Below, one piece after another: positions 25,091-35,990 of a stretch of 64,000 bases of DNA. Position 1 is the first letter of the stretch. Each line of letters starts with the position of its first letter. Made by a program: the position numbers and the translations under genes. The DNA comes from Acephala macrosclerotiorum (Eukaryota; Ascomycota; Leotiomycetes; Helotiales; Mollisiaceae). Location of the stretch: NCBI GenBank assembly GCA_014904845.1, contig MU119465.1, positions 1 through 64,000 of the forward strand, in the 5' to 3' direction. The notes below the pieces were generated by a model that saw only the letters and a list, made by a program, of their open reading frames with translations, was not told where the DNA came from and did no database searches.

Positions 25091-25828
25091 ATGATTTCTC
25101 CCTCAAACAACGAGACATCCATGGTTATTTACACGGCGCAACTTCCTTCCCCCATTAACAGCGCTGGCGAGAACTCAGGTGTCCACAGCCCACAATCTTT
25201 GCAAGAGGCGCAAAGTAAGTCGAACGATCAACGAAAGACCCAAGACACCAACGAGCTCGTGGAGGCGCAAAAGACCACGTTGTCGACCCTTCCAACAGAC
25301 ATCATTCTCCTCATTGCCAACTGCTTCAATGCCACTGAATCCACATGCTTTGCCTTGGCATTCAAGAGCTTCTACCTATTCCATTTCGCCAGGCGAGGCA
25401 AAGTCAGCCTCTCAGAACGTCCCAGAGAGTTGAACAAGCCAGGTCTCACCGTCCTCATCTCTAGCTACTTCCCGGGACTGGTCTTCTACCCACATGTTGA
25501 CAAATTCATTCCTCTAGCTCGGCGTGATGCGCTAGAATTAGAGCGCTTTGAGCGCTGGCAACTAAGAAAAGAGGCACTGGCTCTACGTCAGAGGAGGTGG
25601 GGGCCGAAACGACATGAAAGATGGCACGAGAGGGACAACCGGTTACATCGAGAGACGAAGGAGTGGGACGAAGGTGGTCAGGAATTCGCGTTCCGGAGGG
25701 GTCAAGAATGGAGAGAAGAGGTTCATGGTATTCGGGGCATTCTTGGTCGGGTTCGTCAGGATAAGGTGCTTGGTGACCATTTAGAGATGATTTATCGAGC
25801 AGTCACGTCTAGCATTCGTAGAGGATGA
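25091..25828 (+). CDS. F-box-like array protein 2
   Basis: An intact single exon of 245 residues, the longest copy. The first 65 residues are polar, Ser/Gln/Asn-rich. The F-box-like core LSTLPTDIILLIANCF...STCFALAFKSFYLFHFARRGKVSL (about 66-112) matches the LPxEIxxxI...CLxLTxKxxY pattern of F-box helices. A second family block, SSYFPGLVFYPHVDKF (about 126-141), is followed by a highly charged Arg/Glu/Trp-rich tail with coiled-coil character. F-box proteins bind Skp1 in SCF ubiquitin ligases; the F-box assignment is from pattern only and the tail is not a known substrate-binding repeat. There is no signal peptide. This copy best represents the ancestral length. Confidence 0.8.
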   Translation: MISPSNNETSMVIYTAQLPSPINSAGENSGVHSPQSLQEAQSKSNDQRKTQDTNELVEAQKTTLSTLPTDIILLIANCFNATESTCFALAFKSFYLFHFARRGKVSLSERPRELNKPGLTVLISSYFPGLVFYPHVDKFIPLARRDALELERFERWQLRKEALALRQRRWGPKRHERWHERDNRLHRETKEWDEGGQEFAFRRGQEWREEVHGIRGILGRVRQDKVLGDHLEMIYRAVTSSIRRG

Positions 25829-26160
25829 TTCCTTGAGGATACGTTAGCATTACACAGTTTCTAGCACAAATGCAACAATTTATAACAGCCCATAGGCACA
25901 CGTGAATACAAGCTAGCGTCGAGAATAACTTCGGGGTGAATCCGACGCTAAACCATCTGATCTCGTATATCCAGAGACCTCCACACTGCCGCATCTTCCA
26001 TTCTACAATACCCAGAACACCACTCTCATTTTCCCAGCAAGACGGAACAAGATTCGCAACGCGCAGCCTCTTTTACCTCAACGAATACAACCAAGTCTCC
26101 AACCCACAAACCAACCTCTGCAATCAACAACCTTGAATCAATCCATCATCCTCAATCGAA
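25829..26160. promoter_or_regulatory. Upstream region of array copy 3 with the conserved block
   Basis: 25895-25947 repeats the CACGTGAA...GCTAGCG...ACTTCGGGGT block of 24861-24911. The rest is C-rich leader-like sequence. Confidence 0.45.
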
Positions 26161-26378
26161 ATGCCTTCTATCTTGAACACCATTTCCGCTCCTTCCATGA
26201 ATGCCACTTCAGCAGGCGCAGGAAGATCATGAGCGAGTCTGTTGACGCTGAGAGGAACTCATGAAAAATCACCGATAGACTCAGGCGTGTTCACGAGAGG
26301 GAGACGAGTGAGAGTGAGAGCGGGAGCGTTCGGAGCGTGAAGGATGTGGTAATTGGAGATTTCAAGAGCATTATTTAG
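26161..26378 (+). pseudogene. F-box-like array copy 3, core deleted
   Basis: A start after the family-like AATCGAAATG gives MPSILNTISAPSMNATSAG and stops after 23 codons (TGA 26230-26232). Charged sequence follows in another frame (VHERETSESESG), weakly resembling the tail of copy 2. The F-box-like core and the FFPGL block are absent. I interpret it as a remnant with an internal deletion, mainly from its position, its start context and the conserved upstream block. Confidence 0.35.
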
Positions 26379-26720
26379 ATCGTTGGCGGGTTCGGATTGC
26401 CGTACCGGACGGTGCCGGATAGAGCATAAACTTGGGAACCATTGGTATTACTTGCGATGAATTTTGCTCTTTGATAGAGGTGATGATTGTAGGCTTTACC
26501 TACTAGGGAGTGACTTGACATGTAAGCACAGTTTCCCTCTGTATAATATAGTCCTATCCAGATCTATCTTCCAACTCTTTCACTAAATGATTTGGAGCAA
26601 CTAGCTAGCAAACATACACAACCCTCAAACAAGACACCGCGCAACAATAATCAAACTCTCGAATCCCCAAACAGACTACTACAATAGACGCCCTTCAAAG
26701 ACTTCGCTATCCGAGTCGCA
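26379..26720. other. Spacer between array copies 3 and 4
   Basis: No coding signal. A C/A-rich leader with no introns seen precedes the next start. Confidence 0.4.
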
Positions 26721-27187
26721 ATGGCTTCCAATTCCCCAAGGCCCTGCCCTTTTCGAGCGCTACTTCCTCTTCGATTACCGCTTCCTCTTTAAAAACTGCC
26801 TCCTCTTCATTAAACATCGATTCTACTGCCCCTACGAAGGTCACTGCTAAGATTGACCAGGACACACAAGGAAAGGCGCAAGATACCAGAAACACCAAGG
26901 AAAAGACCACCTCTACCTCCCTGCCTCCCGAAGTTCACCTCGTCCTCTTCAACCACATTGATATCGAGCTCTCTTTCATTCTCCGATCATTCTTCCTGGG
27001 ACTCGAATCCTGGGAGCCGAAGAAGAATTTCGTCACCCGTAAGTGTTTTAGAGTGTTGAAGCAAGAGAAAAGAGTTATGATGAATGATATCCATAGCTAT
27101 GTTGAGATGATGGACCGTAAGGATAGGCTCTTTCACTCATATTCGGACAATTTTAGGAGAAGGCGTGGAAAGTTTGATCAATTCTGA
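26721..27187 (+). pseudogene. F-box-like array copy 4, frameshift and internal deletion
   Basis: The start is in GTCGCAATGG, but its frame stops quickly. One frame over, a Ser/Thr-rich leader leads to TSLPPEVHLVLFNHI, directly followed by LRSFFLGLESWEPKKNFVT and a basic tail ending at TGA 27185-27187. Relative to its neighbours, the segment holding STCLGLxxKxxYxxHRxKxGxVxL is missing, so about 25-40 residues were deleted in frame, plus an indel near the start. Confidence 0.65.
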
Positions 27188-27627
27188 AGGGTGACGGGCA
27201 AACATCTCTCAAATTGGCTCTCGAGGTTGGTTATCGCCTAGTATCAGTAGTGGAGGAGAAGGCAATAGTTTCTGAGCACTTAGCGGCCATTCGGGTTCGG
27301 GTTGTCCTTAGTCATCTTAGACAATGCAAGAATTTATGACGAGACTAATTGAGATCAGCACGTTAAATGTACAAAAATCAAGGGCTGCATATCGGCATTT
27401 GAAAACATTATACAGCGCAAAGCTTCCCGCTTCTTTTCCAAAACATCTCGAAAACGCACGATCCCGTACCACCCTCAAAACAGAACGCCGCGTAGCAGTT
27501 CATCATCGATCTTGCGAGGCCTTCGATTGAAACGCCAACTGCGAACCCCTCCTCTTCGATTCGCAGTCACTTCAATGAAAATCTCTTCAACACGCAACCT
27601 CAACTCGAAGACTTGCGCTTCCTCACG
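27188..27627. other. Spacer between array copies 4 and 5
   Basis: 5' flank of copy 5, AC-rich toward the start. No supported gene. Confidence 0.4.
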
Positions 27628-28083
27628 ATGTCCTCCTCTGCCAAAACCCTTTCGACTACTGTCAGCGACGAACTCCCGAACGCAAACACCCAAGCCTCCC
27701 AGGTTCCTGTCCGCAATTATCGTGAAGCCCTCGAGGCCATAAATCGAAAACCTTCGCAGAATGCCGCCTTATGCTCTCTTCCCGACGAAGTCAAGCTCAT
27801 GATCTTCGACCACCTGCCAAAGAATAGCTCCGCCTGTTTGGGACTCGCCTGCAAAGCGTTCTACCCCCTCCACCGAGAGAAGCATGGCACCGTCAAACTC
27901 GATAATCGCCCGAAGAAGTCCGAACCCCGTCTTTGCGAGCTGATCCACTACTTCTTTTCTGGACTGTTCTATGAAGAAGACCTGAAGAAGTTCGTTACTT
28001 TGGAGCGGCGCTATGAGCTATCGAGGGCGAAGCTGCAGAGGGCGGTTGCTTCTCGGCAAAGAAGGATTGCCAACAGGAGCTAG
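27628..28083 (+). CDS. F-box-like array protein 5
   Basis: An intact single exon of 151 residues, starting at the ATG that matches the other copies (MSSSAKTLS). A polar N terminus of about 50 residues precedes the core CSLPDEVKLMIFDHLP...SACLGLACKAFYPLHREKHGTVKL and the second block HYFFSGLFYEEDLKKFVTLE. The tail is short and basic (KLQRAVASRQRRIANRS), about 90 residues shorter than in copy 2. F-box-like by the LPxEVxxxIF...CLxLxxKxxY pattern. Function unknown; likely cytosolic or nuclear, as no targeting signal is seen. Confidence 0.75.
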   Translation: MSSSAKTLSTTVSDELPNANTQASQVPVRNYREALEAINRKPSQNAALCSLPDEVKLMIFDHLPKNSSACLGLACKAFYPLHREKHGTVKLDNRPKKSEPRLCELIHYFFSGLFYEEDLKKFVTLERRYELSRAKLQRAVASRQRRIANRS

Positions 28084-28652
28084 GAGAAATGGACTCAATG
28101 GAGAAATTAGGGAATATCAAGGATGGATAGGCGTACATCAGATGTATCGGGAAGGTGGTGACAGAAATGCAGGATGCGTGGTGATCTTCGCGGTGGGTTT
28201 GGTCAAGATTGATACACAAGGACTGACAATGTTCTTGGGGCCTTTCAAGAAGTGTGCTTAAGTATGGGGAGGAAGTATTACTTCAAATTGTATTGGATCA
28301 GTCTGAGCTGCTTGACTTCAGCGACTCTCATACATGCAAATCAGTCTATACAAACCTGTTTCTTACCTCTTCTACTTGAAAACTCAACCCCATATCAGCT
28401 AAAGTCTAGGTAGATCATTGAGTTCAATTGATCTCAACCTTTAATTTCTCGCAACAACTTCTGTTGGCAGCTGTCATTCTTCTCATCGTGTCGCTACGTG
28501 CGCGTTCTCTTTCAACACCATCCGCGACGAAATTACTGAGGTAGCAGACGAAAAGAATACAAGATTTTTCAATATTCAACACCCTCATTTCACAATCTTG
28601 CGGTTACCCACAACTACTCCTCCAGGACCTTAACAAACTACCCTCTATTGCA
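28084..28652. other. Spacer between array copies 5 and 6
   Basis: Includes the 3' flank of copy 5, where out-of-frame sequence could be a decayed tail, and the leader of copy 6. Confidence 0.4.
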
Positions 28653-29126
28653 ATTTCTTCATCCACAGTCAACCATACGACCACTTCACGTTCCGAGGTC
28701 TCGAGCGCAAGAACTCAAGATGCCCAGATCTCGAAAGAAGTCCGCAATGGGAAGGACTCTCAAGCGGAGAAAACTCTCAACCAAAACTATCTACGATCCC
28801 AGCAGAGCTAAAGCTCTTGATCTTCGACAACCTCGACGAAGTCGGCTCTATGTGCCTAAGATTGGCTGCCAAGGAAATCTATCCTCCCCACCGAGCCAAG
28901 TACGGCTCTGGCTATCTCATCGTCAATGGCCTTGAGCAATTTTGGGTGCCTCTTTTAATCTTATTGCGTGACTTCTTCCTTGGACTTTACTACTTCAAGG
29001 TTGTCCACAAATTAGTAACCCTAGAACTATTAGCAGCTTTGGAATTGGCGCGGGAGGAAATATTTCGTTTGACACTGGAGGGGCAGGAACGTGAAAAGTC
29101 GTCTCCAAGTGCAACTGGATTTGAGA

Positions 29127-29169
<43 letters not shown>

Positions 29170-29206
29170 CGAGAGTATCAACAAGATGTTTGAGCGCTGG
29201 GGATAA
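28653..29206 (+). pseudogene. F-box-like array copy 6, start lost and frameshifted
   Basis: The position of the family start reads ATT (28653-28655) in an otherwise similar context (TTGCAATTTC). From there a typical polar leader runs in one frame. The core STIPAELKLLIFDNL...SMCLRLAAKEIYPPHRAKYG and the block LLRDFFLGLYYFKVVHKLVT run in another, to a stop at 29204-29206. A 39-base G tract lies in the tail and would encode poly-Gly. Lost start plus frameshift indicate a pseudogene. A downstream ATG (28720) is in yet another frame and does not rescue it. Confidence 0.65.
29129..29167 (+). repeat. G39 homopolymer
   Basis: An uninterrupted run of 39 G inside array copy 6. It would fold as a G-quadruplex. 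The true length is uncertain, as such tracts are hard to sequence. Confidence 0.9.
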
Positions 29207-29659
29207 TTATGACGGCCTTGACTTGTCACTTCGAATAGGCTGTGTTGCAGAACGAGGCTGGAGAGCATGGCGATATATTTGCGGGATACAGAAGTCTCTC
29301 TAGGAGGAATTTTCTCTTTGTCTACCTAGGTATCAAGGCAAGAGTCTACAAAAATCCAATGCCGCGTGCGGGCGAACTCAATCTCGCCTAATCTTGAGGG
29401 CATCGGAGCGGCAACATCTCGACGATCACACTTTTGACTCTACATCTTTTAAGCGGCTAAGAATTAGCAGTATTAGAGCTCCATCCGAGCGCGCGCGTCC
29501 TCCTCTTCATGAACATCTTCAAGAAAGAGCTGCGAATAGCAAGAAAAGTCAACAGTACCTGCTCCTCCCCATAAAGCAAAGACACCATTAACACTTCCAG
29601 GTCACCAAGCCATCACGATTGTCACACTAACACTCGAGTTAACATTCAACACTACCGCA
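29207..29659. other. Spacer between array copies 6 and 7
   Basis: No coding signal. An AC-rich leader lies before the start at 29660. Confidence 0.4.
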
Positions 29660-30142
29660 ATGTCAATTCGTCATCCTACCGATCTGACGCTCGCTATGGC
29701 GCGTAACCTCGAGCCACCTCTCAGTTTCAGTCAGAAGCGAGATACTGAGGACGAGCGTAAACCCAATACCAAGGATGCAAAGAAACTTGCTCTGGACTCT
29801 CTTCCAAGCGACATACTCCTCACCATCTTCGATGTTCTCCCTCGAGTCTCCTCTGTATGTCTCGGCTTGACATGCTCTGCCTTGTATTCTCTCCACCGAG
29901 CTAAATATGGCACCGTCAAACTTACCAACATCATCCAATTCGGCAGGAGACACATTCGCCTTGCAGAGCTTTTGCGAGACTTCTTCCCAGGGCTGATGTT
30001 CTATCCGAAACTCAGAAAATACGTTTCGGTGTCTAAATACCACTGTTTGACACTAAAGGACCTCAGGGAGCATAGAAGGCTTATTGGATTGTGTCAGATT
30101 GATAGGGCGGAGGAGGAAGAGAAAGGGTGGTTACTTGATTGA
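29660..30142 (+). CDS. F-box-like array protein 7
   Basis: An intact single exon of 160 residues. A polar, charged leader precedes the core DSLPSDILLTIFDVLPRVSS followed by CLGLTCSALYSLHRAKYGTVKL. The second block is LAELLRDFFPGLMFYPKLRKYVS, and the tail ends soon after in a mixed acidic stretch (RAEEEEKGWLLD). Of all copies it is closest to the family consensus in the core. Either Met (29660 or the ATG 36 bases later) could start the protein; the first is in a CGCAATG context like the others. Confidence 0.78.
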   Translation: MSIRHPTDLTLAMARNLEPPLSFSQKRDTEDERKPNTKDAKKLALDSLPSDILLTIFDVLPRVSSVCLGLTCSALYSLHRAKYGTVKLTNIIQFGRRHIRLAELLRDFFPGLMFYPKLRKYVSVSKYHCLTLKDLREHRRLIGLCQIDRAEEEEKGWLLD

Positions 30143-30519
30143 CTGGAATGCAGGATTGCGGAAGAATTGGGCTTCTGTCTGTCTTATTTGCGATGATTGG
30201 AGTGGGCAGGGATATCAGCATCTCTGTGTCTCTGGAAATGGAACCTGTTTGGAAGGGACAGTGAAATATAGTGTTTGCTTGGGGTCCTGAATCGCAAGCC
30301 TCGTGATGTCTTGATTTCCAACATCTCTGGCAAATGGTAGTGTCTATTGCTAAGATTGCTTTGCTCATACCCGCGTGACTTTCGTCTGCACATAGATCCT
30401 CAAAGCATTTAAATAACCTTGTTTCTTTTCAACTTTCCTTTCTTCCTTCCACTCCGCAAACAATTTTTCAACCTCAACCTCAAATTCAACTATGACTACG
30501 GATTTCAACTCTGGTCACT
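30143..30519. other. Spacer between array copies 7 and 8
   Basis: A leader rich in TTC and CAA precedes the start. An ATG at 30492 opens a different frame that ends without the family core and is probably a leader ORF or a spurious start. Confidence 0.4.
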
Positions 30520-31002
30520 ATGTCACAGAAAACTTCTTCAACAAGCTTAACGAAAGCACTATCTGGGAGGCCAGTACCTTCCTTAATCCACACCGAATCG
30601 AACATTGCGCAAACCACTGAAGTCGCTCAATGCGACCGTCCAGAGGAAATCAGCAAATCCAACATTGCGCAGACGACTCTATGCACCCTTCCCCTCGATA
30701 TCCATCTCCTCATATTCGATCGCCTCGCTCCAGCAGATTCCACTCTACTGGGTCTTACGAACAAGAATTTCTACGCAATTCACTGGGCGAAGAATGGCAA
30801 AGTCGAGCTCATTGCCAAGTCCGAAGGTAGAGGCTCGCTTCCACTTTACGAAATCTTGCGGTATTGGTTTCCGAATCTTGAGTTCTATGTACATCTCAAG
30901 AAGTACGTTGCGGAGGGGAGAATGTTGGAGTTGTTGATGGAAAGCATCAGATCTCGGGGAGCTAGGTATTCGAGTCTCCGGTTCGGAAGAGGTCTGGCTT
31001 GA
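30520..31002 (+). CDS. F-box-like array protein 8
   Basis: An intact single exon of 160 residues. The leader contains a short internal repeat (SNIAQTT at about residues 27-33 and again at 47-53). The core is CTLPLDIHLLIFDRLA followed by STLLGLTNKNFYAIHWAKNGKVEL, and the second block is LRYWFPNLEFYVHLKKYVAE. The Cys of CLGL is Leu here and FFPGL is WFPNL, so it is the most divergent open copy. The short tail is basic. It is the last open copy before the retrotransposon-split copy 9. Confidence 0.73.
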   Translation: MSQKTSSTSLTKALSGRPVPSLIHTESNIAQTTEVAQCDRPEEISKSNIAQTTLCTLPLDIHLLIFDRLAPADSTLLGLTNKNFYAIHWAKNGKVELIAKSEGRGSLPLYEILRYWFPNLEFYVHLKKYVAEGRMLELLMESIRSRGARYSSLRFGRGLA

Positions 31003-31400
31003 GATGGTGGGGAGTAGGCATTGGAGCCTGTGAGGAATCAAAGCAGCGAAGGACATTAGCTTGTGGTGATTGCTTCGAGAGTTCCGTTGAGAGAGTTTGG
31101 TGCGTGGTCTGGGGTGTTGTGACTGCTGGCATGAGTAGCAAGGGAGAACAAATAACACTTAAGTTGCACTTGCAACATGCTCCACTTCTGGAATTTGGTA
31201 AAATACAAGACGGTCCAAGGAGTTATGTTGTCCGGCTTCTCAGGTGATGATTTCGCAGTTAAGTCAAATAATATGAGGCTCGCTTTTGCTTCGCGAACTT
31301 TCAACAAACACACCATTCTCTGCGACTACAACGTTAGACACGAAATGAATAGGTCCGCGCCATTATTTCCGAGATCTAAAGCTAACTAAAACCAAGAAGT
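31003..31400. other. Spacer before the interrupted array copy
   Basis: No supported gene. An open frame at 31177-31389 shares no family motif. Confidence 0.4.
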
Positions 31401-31482
31401 GCAGCTCCCAGAAAGAAGAAGAAGAAGATATCTTCATCTTCCGCCTCTCGGCCCAAGAAGCTGAAGCGCCTTCAGCGTCCTA
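31401..31482 (+). pseudogene. F-box-like array copy 9, 5' piece left of the retrotransposon
   Basis: A basic, Ser-rich leader (RKKKKKISSSSASRPKKLKR) runs in frame up to the LTR. One base of the next codon is left at 31482. Joined to 36872 across the element, the frame continues without a stop for another 34 codons. The true start upstream was not found: a stop precedes this stretch in frame, so an exon boundary or decay must lie there. Confidence 0.5.
31478..31482 (+). repeat. 5' target-site duplication of the copia element
   Basis: TCCTA directly before the 5' LTR. The 3' partner is TCTTA at 36867-36871, differing by one C-to-T transition. Confidence 0.65.
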
Positions 31483-31617
31483 TGTTAGACTTTCGAGTGG
31501 TTTTAGTGCTGAGTAAGCACTGCAATGGATATAATGTCCCCGCACCTAGCTAGATCTTACCACCTTAATCAATTAATCAGATCATCAAGTCCATCGATTA
31601 TATTACCCAAATTGACA
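31483..31617 (+). repeat. 5' LTR of the copia element
   Basis: 135 bp, starting TGTTAGACTTTC and ending CAAATTGACA. It differs from the 3' LTR by eight transitions and no transversion or gap. Confidence 0.93.
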
Positions 31618-31619
31618 AA

Positions 31620-31631
31620 TTATAAGCCCGA
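31620..31631 (+). other. Primer-binding site, half-tRNA-iMet type
   Basis: TTATAAGCCCGA follows the 5' LTR after two bases. Its first ten bases match the complement of the initiator tRNA-Met anticodon loop (TTATGAGCCC) with one G-to-A change at TpG, a RIP-type site. Priming by an internal tRNA-iMet fragment is known for several copia elements. The match is from memory of conserved tRNA-iMet loops. Confidence 0.6.
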
Positions 31632-34600
31632 AAAATGCTCATTGAAACCGTCGTATCTTTTTACCCTAAAATATTAATTTTATTCGCTATAGCGACTTTA
31701 GCAGCTCCAACTAGTATTACGGCACTTATTTTTACAGTATTTTACTATATTTGCAAGTAAAATAGAATTGAAATTTTCACAAAAAATAATTATCCTCGAT
31801 TTAAAAACTCTTATTTAATCGCTCTTATTAATATTTATACTATTAAATTAATTAATAGTAAAAAATCGAAATCGATTTTTTTTACGTTAATCGATCGAAT
31901 TACGATTTAAAAAAAGAAAATTGTTAAAATTATTCAAATTATTTCAAATAATATAAATAATAAACTATAAAATAAAATCTTTTTATTAGTTTTTTTCGAA
32001 GATATTAAAAAAATTTGAAACGAACTCAAAAAATATAATAAAATTATTAATTTTATTTAAGTATTTATTTAACGAACGAATTTTAAACAAAAAAAATTCG
32101 AAATCTTTAAAAAAATTAAAAAATTCGTAAATCGTTTCGAGTTTTATAAATTTTAACTTGTAACGATCGAAAAACTAATTATTAATAATAAGATTTTAAA
32201 TCGAATTATAGTAATTATTCTCGAGAATAGTAATTACAAAAATACGAAATACTATATTTTTTATTTACTAAAAATCGAACGTATATTCGATAAAGTGATT
32301 ATTATACTGTAAATTTATAATAAAAAAAGACTTTAATAATTACAAATTATACTCGTAAAAATAATGATAACGTGATCGTAAATAATCTCGTAGTAATAAA
32401 TAAATTAAAAATAAAAAACGAAGAATTAATCGTAGTAATCGTAATAATAATAATAATAAATATTGTAAAAAAAAAAAAAAATAATCGTAGAAAATTTGAA
32501 TTATTTGTATTTCATTTTATAAAATTTAAAAATCGTCGAAACGATAATAATAATAACGAGAAACTCGTTAATTATAATAAGTTTAATTTAAATTAATATA
32601 ATTAGTGTATATATTATAAGTATTATAAAATTGAGTATAAAATGAAACGAAAAAATAAAAAAACGAATAAAAAATAAAATAATTTTTTTTTTAAATAAAT
32701 AAAAATTGTAATAATTCAATTTATTACTAGAGTAAATATAGTAATTATAAGTAAAATATAATAAAATAATTTTTTCTTTGTTTATTTTATTGTATTTATA
32801 GTATTTTTATTAGTAATAATAATATTTATTCGATTATTATTTAAAAATAAAATTGAAAAATATATCGAACGTTTATATAAAAGTTTTATTTATTATTTTT
32901 AATAAATAAAAATTTATACTAGTAAAAAACAATTTTTATTTTTATTATTTTTATTATTTCGAGTATTAATCGAACGAATTTAAATTCTATTATTTATTTT
33001 AAATTTTAGTATCTCGAAATATTTTAATAGTATACAATTTGATTTTATATATTTAAAACGCTAGTAAATACTAAATTAAATTGTTACGATAAACAATATT
33101 ATTATAAACGCGATTAAATATTAAAATCAAATTTAAATAACTTTTTAAAAAAAATTAAAACTTAAAAAAATTTAATATATATTAAATTTTAATATAATAA
33201 AATTAATTTTTATTTTATAGTTTATAAAAAATAAAATAATAATTATATTTAAAAAAGAACGAGTAATTGATATTATAAATAATATTTATAGTTTTTAAGA
33301 ATTCTAAAAATAATTTTTTTATATTAAATTAATATTAAAATATTAGTAATATTATTGTATATTCGACGAATATTATTTCGAATATATCGACGAGAATTCG
33401 ATTATTAATCGAGTTTTTTAAAGTAATAAATTTTGAGAAAATTCTATAAAAGTTTATATATCGATATTTTAATTATATTAATTATAATATACTTCGAAAA
33501 TTAATCGATATTATAAATATAAAAATATCGAGATTTAGATTATATATTGAATATAAAATATATGAAATTTGTATAACGAGTAAAATAAAACAAATTTTTA
33601 GAAAAAAAATAAATAATAAAATTACTAAAAAAAAAAAAAATTATATAGTAATATTTCTAGTAAATTATTTAAATTCTATAAAAAGAATTAAAATTTTTTT
33701 TTAGTTATAAACGATATAATATAGTGTTTTTAAATTAAACTTTTAAAAAATAAAAATGCGAAAAAAATCTAATTTTATATTCGAGAAATCTATAGAATTA
33801 TTAAAAGAAATACAAAAAAAAAATATTGTTTATTTTAAATGTAATAATAAATCGAGTAAATTCGAAAAAAATTTCTAAAAATAATTTAAAATATTATTTA
33901 ATTCTTTTAAATATAAATACTTATTAAATAGTATTATTAAATAAATAATATAAATAATAAATAATACTATTAAGTTTATAATTTATAAAATCAAATTTCT
34001 ATTAATTTTTTGAGATTATATTATAAAATATATAATTTGAATTAAAAATAAAATATTAATAAATATATTTTTATAATTAGTCTCGAAATTTAAATTAAAA
34101 AACTAAGAAATATATATTTTATTTGAAATTTATATTAAAAGAAAACTCAATTTTTTAATATTACAAAATTTTTTAATTATTTTTAAATATTAAATTAATA
34201 TTAAAAAACTTAAAAATCAATCAAATAAATAGATTTTTAAAATTAAAAAAAAAAATATTTTTGTAAATATTATTAAAAATAGCGTTTATAAATTGTTAAA
34301 CTATAAAATATTAAAAAAAATTCTTTTAATTGATATTAAATTTTATAAATACAAATTTTTAAAAAATTTTATTTTTCAAAAATTTAAATATATTATAACA
34401 AATTTATTTACTATTAATAATATAATATATAATTATATTATTATTAACGTTTTAATTGATTACTTTTTTAATAATAAAACAATTAATAATATTGAAATAA
34501 ATATTTACGAAATTGAAATTAAAATAAATTTAAAATTAATAATTAAATTAAATTTTAATATTTAGAATTTTAATTAAATTCAAAAGTAATATTTATTTTA

Positions 34601-34971
34601 AATATTAAAAATTAACGATCGAATAATTAAAAAAATCAAAAATCTTTATAATTTTTTTATTAAAACGAAAAAAAATAATAAATAATAAAATAAATAATAA
34701 AATAATTAATAAAAATTTTAAACGTTATTTATTTAAATAAAATTTTTTTTTTTTGAATATATTTAATATTTTATTCGAGTTTATAATTATTAATAAAATT
34801 CTAAAAAAAAAAAACGTTTTTAATTAAATAAAAATAATTATTATTAAATTTAAAGATTTTTAAAAAATAAATACTTATAAAATTATTACGAGAAAATTAT
34901 TAAATAGTAAAAAAATTATTTTAAATAAATAAATATTGAAAAAAAAATTTAATATTTGTAATAAATTAATT

Positions 34972-35990
34972 CGATGTAAAATTAAAATTATTATTAAAAA
35001 ATTCGAGTAAATTTATAGTATTAATTATTTCGAGACGTTTGTTTTTATTATAAAATATATAATTTTATGAATATTTTTAGTATTTATTATAAAATATAAT
35101 TTAAAAATAAATTATATTAATATAAATTTAACGTTTTTAAATCTTTTTTTTTAAAGAAAAAATTTATATAGAAATCTTTAAATTTTTTTATAAATTTTAC
35201 TTTGAATTCAAAAATAAAAATATTTATTTTTTATTTAAAAAATTACTCTACGAATTTAAACAAATTTCTCGAATATAACTCGATAAAATTAAATAATATT
35301 TCGAAAAATTGAAACTTATAATATTTAAAATTAATTTTAATTTTTTTATAAGAAAAAAAATTTATATTTTTTTATTTATCGACGATATACTAATTATTAG
35401 AAATAAAATAAATACGAATATTATTAAAATTAAAATTAAAAAACGTTAAAAAAGTAAAAATTTTAATTTTATTATTATTTTTATAAAATTTTAAATCGAA
35501 AAAAATCGCGAAAATTATATTTTTATAATTTATTAAAAAATATATATAAATAAACTTTTATTACGATTCGATCTCGAATATTTAAATTAAACGAATTTAT
35601 TATTCTCGTAAAATACAATTTTACGAGAAAAAAAAAAATTGATTAAACGAAAACGATTTTTATTTTTATAAACAAATTATTAATATTACGATTTATTTAA
35701 TTAATTGTACGAGATTAAATATTAATTATTACGTTAATTAATTTATTAAATTTATATTTAATACGTATTTCGAATATTTACGTTTTATAAAATAGTTTTT
35801 TCGATATTTTAATAAAATAAAAACAATAAAAATTATCTATAAAAAAACGTCGATTAAAAATTATAATATATTTTTCGATTTTACGTAAAAAATTAAAAAC
35901 GATTATAAATCGTTTTTAAAATAAATAATAATACTAAAAAATAAAGTAATTTTATAAATAGTATAAAAACAACGAAATATAATATAAAGT
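34972..35990 (+). pseudogene. Copia reverse transcriptase and RNase H remnants
   Basis: Three decayed pieces lie in three frames. At 34972-35043 the reading IYSINYFETF resembles the copia N-terminal block ending DYxxTF. At 35246-35272 LYEFKQISR matches the LYGLKQxPR signature, and in the same frame 35375-35395 reads FIDDILI, the catalytic DD loop. At 35862-35990 the pieces NDYKSFLK and KQRNI match the RNase H block around KSTSGY and KKQ. Stop codons and RIP-type changes interrupt all of them, so no active enzyme is encoded. Confidence 0.82.

Noticed and set aside
23930..31002. Array proteins as secreted effectors
   Set aside because: None of the open copies has a signal peptide; all start with polar, disordered-looking sequence.
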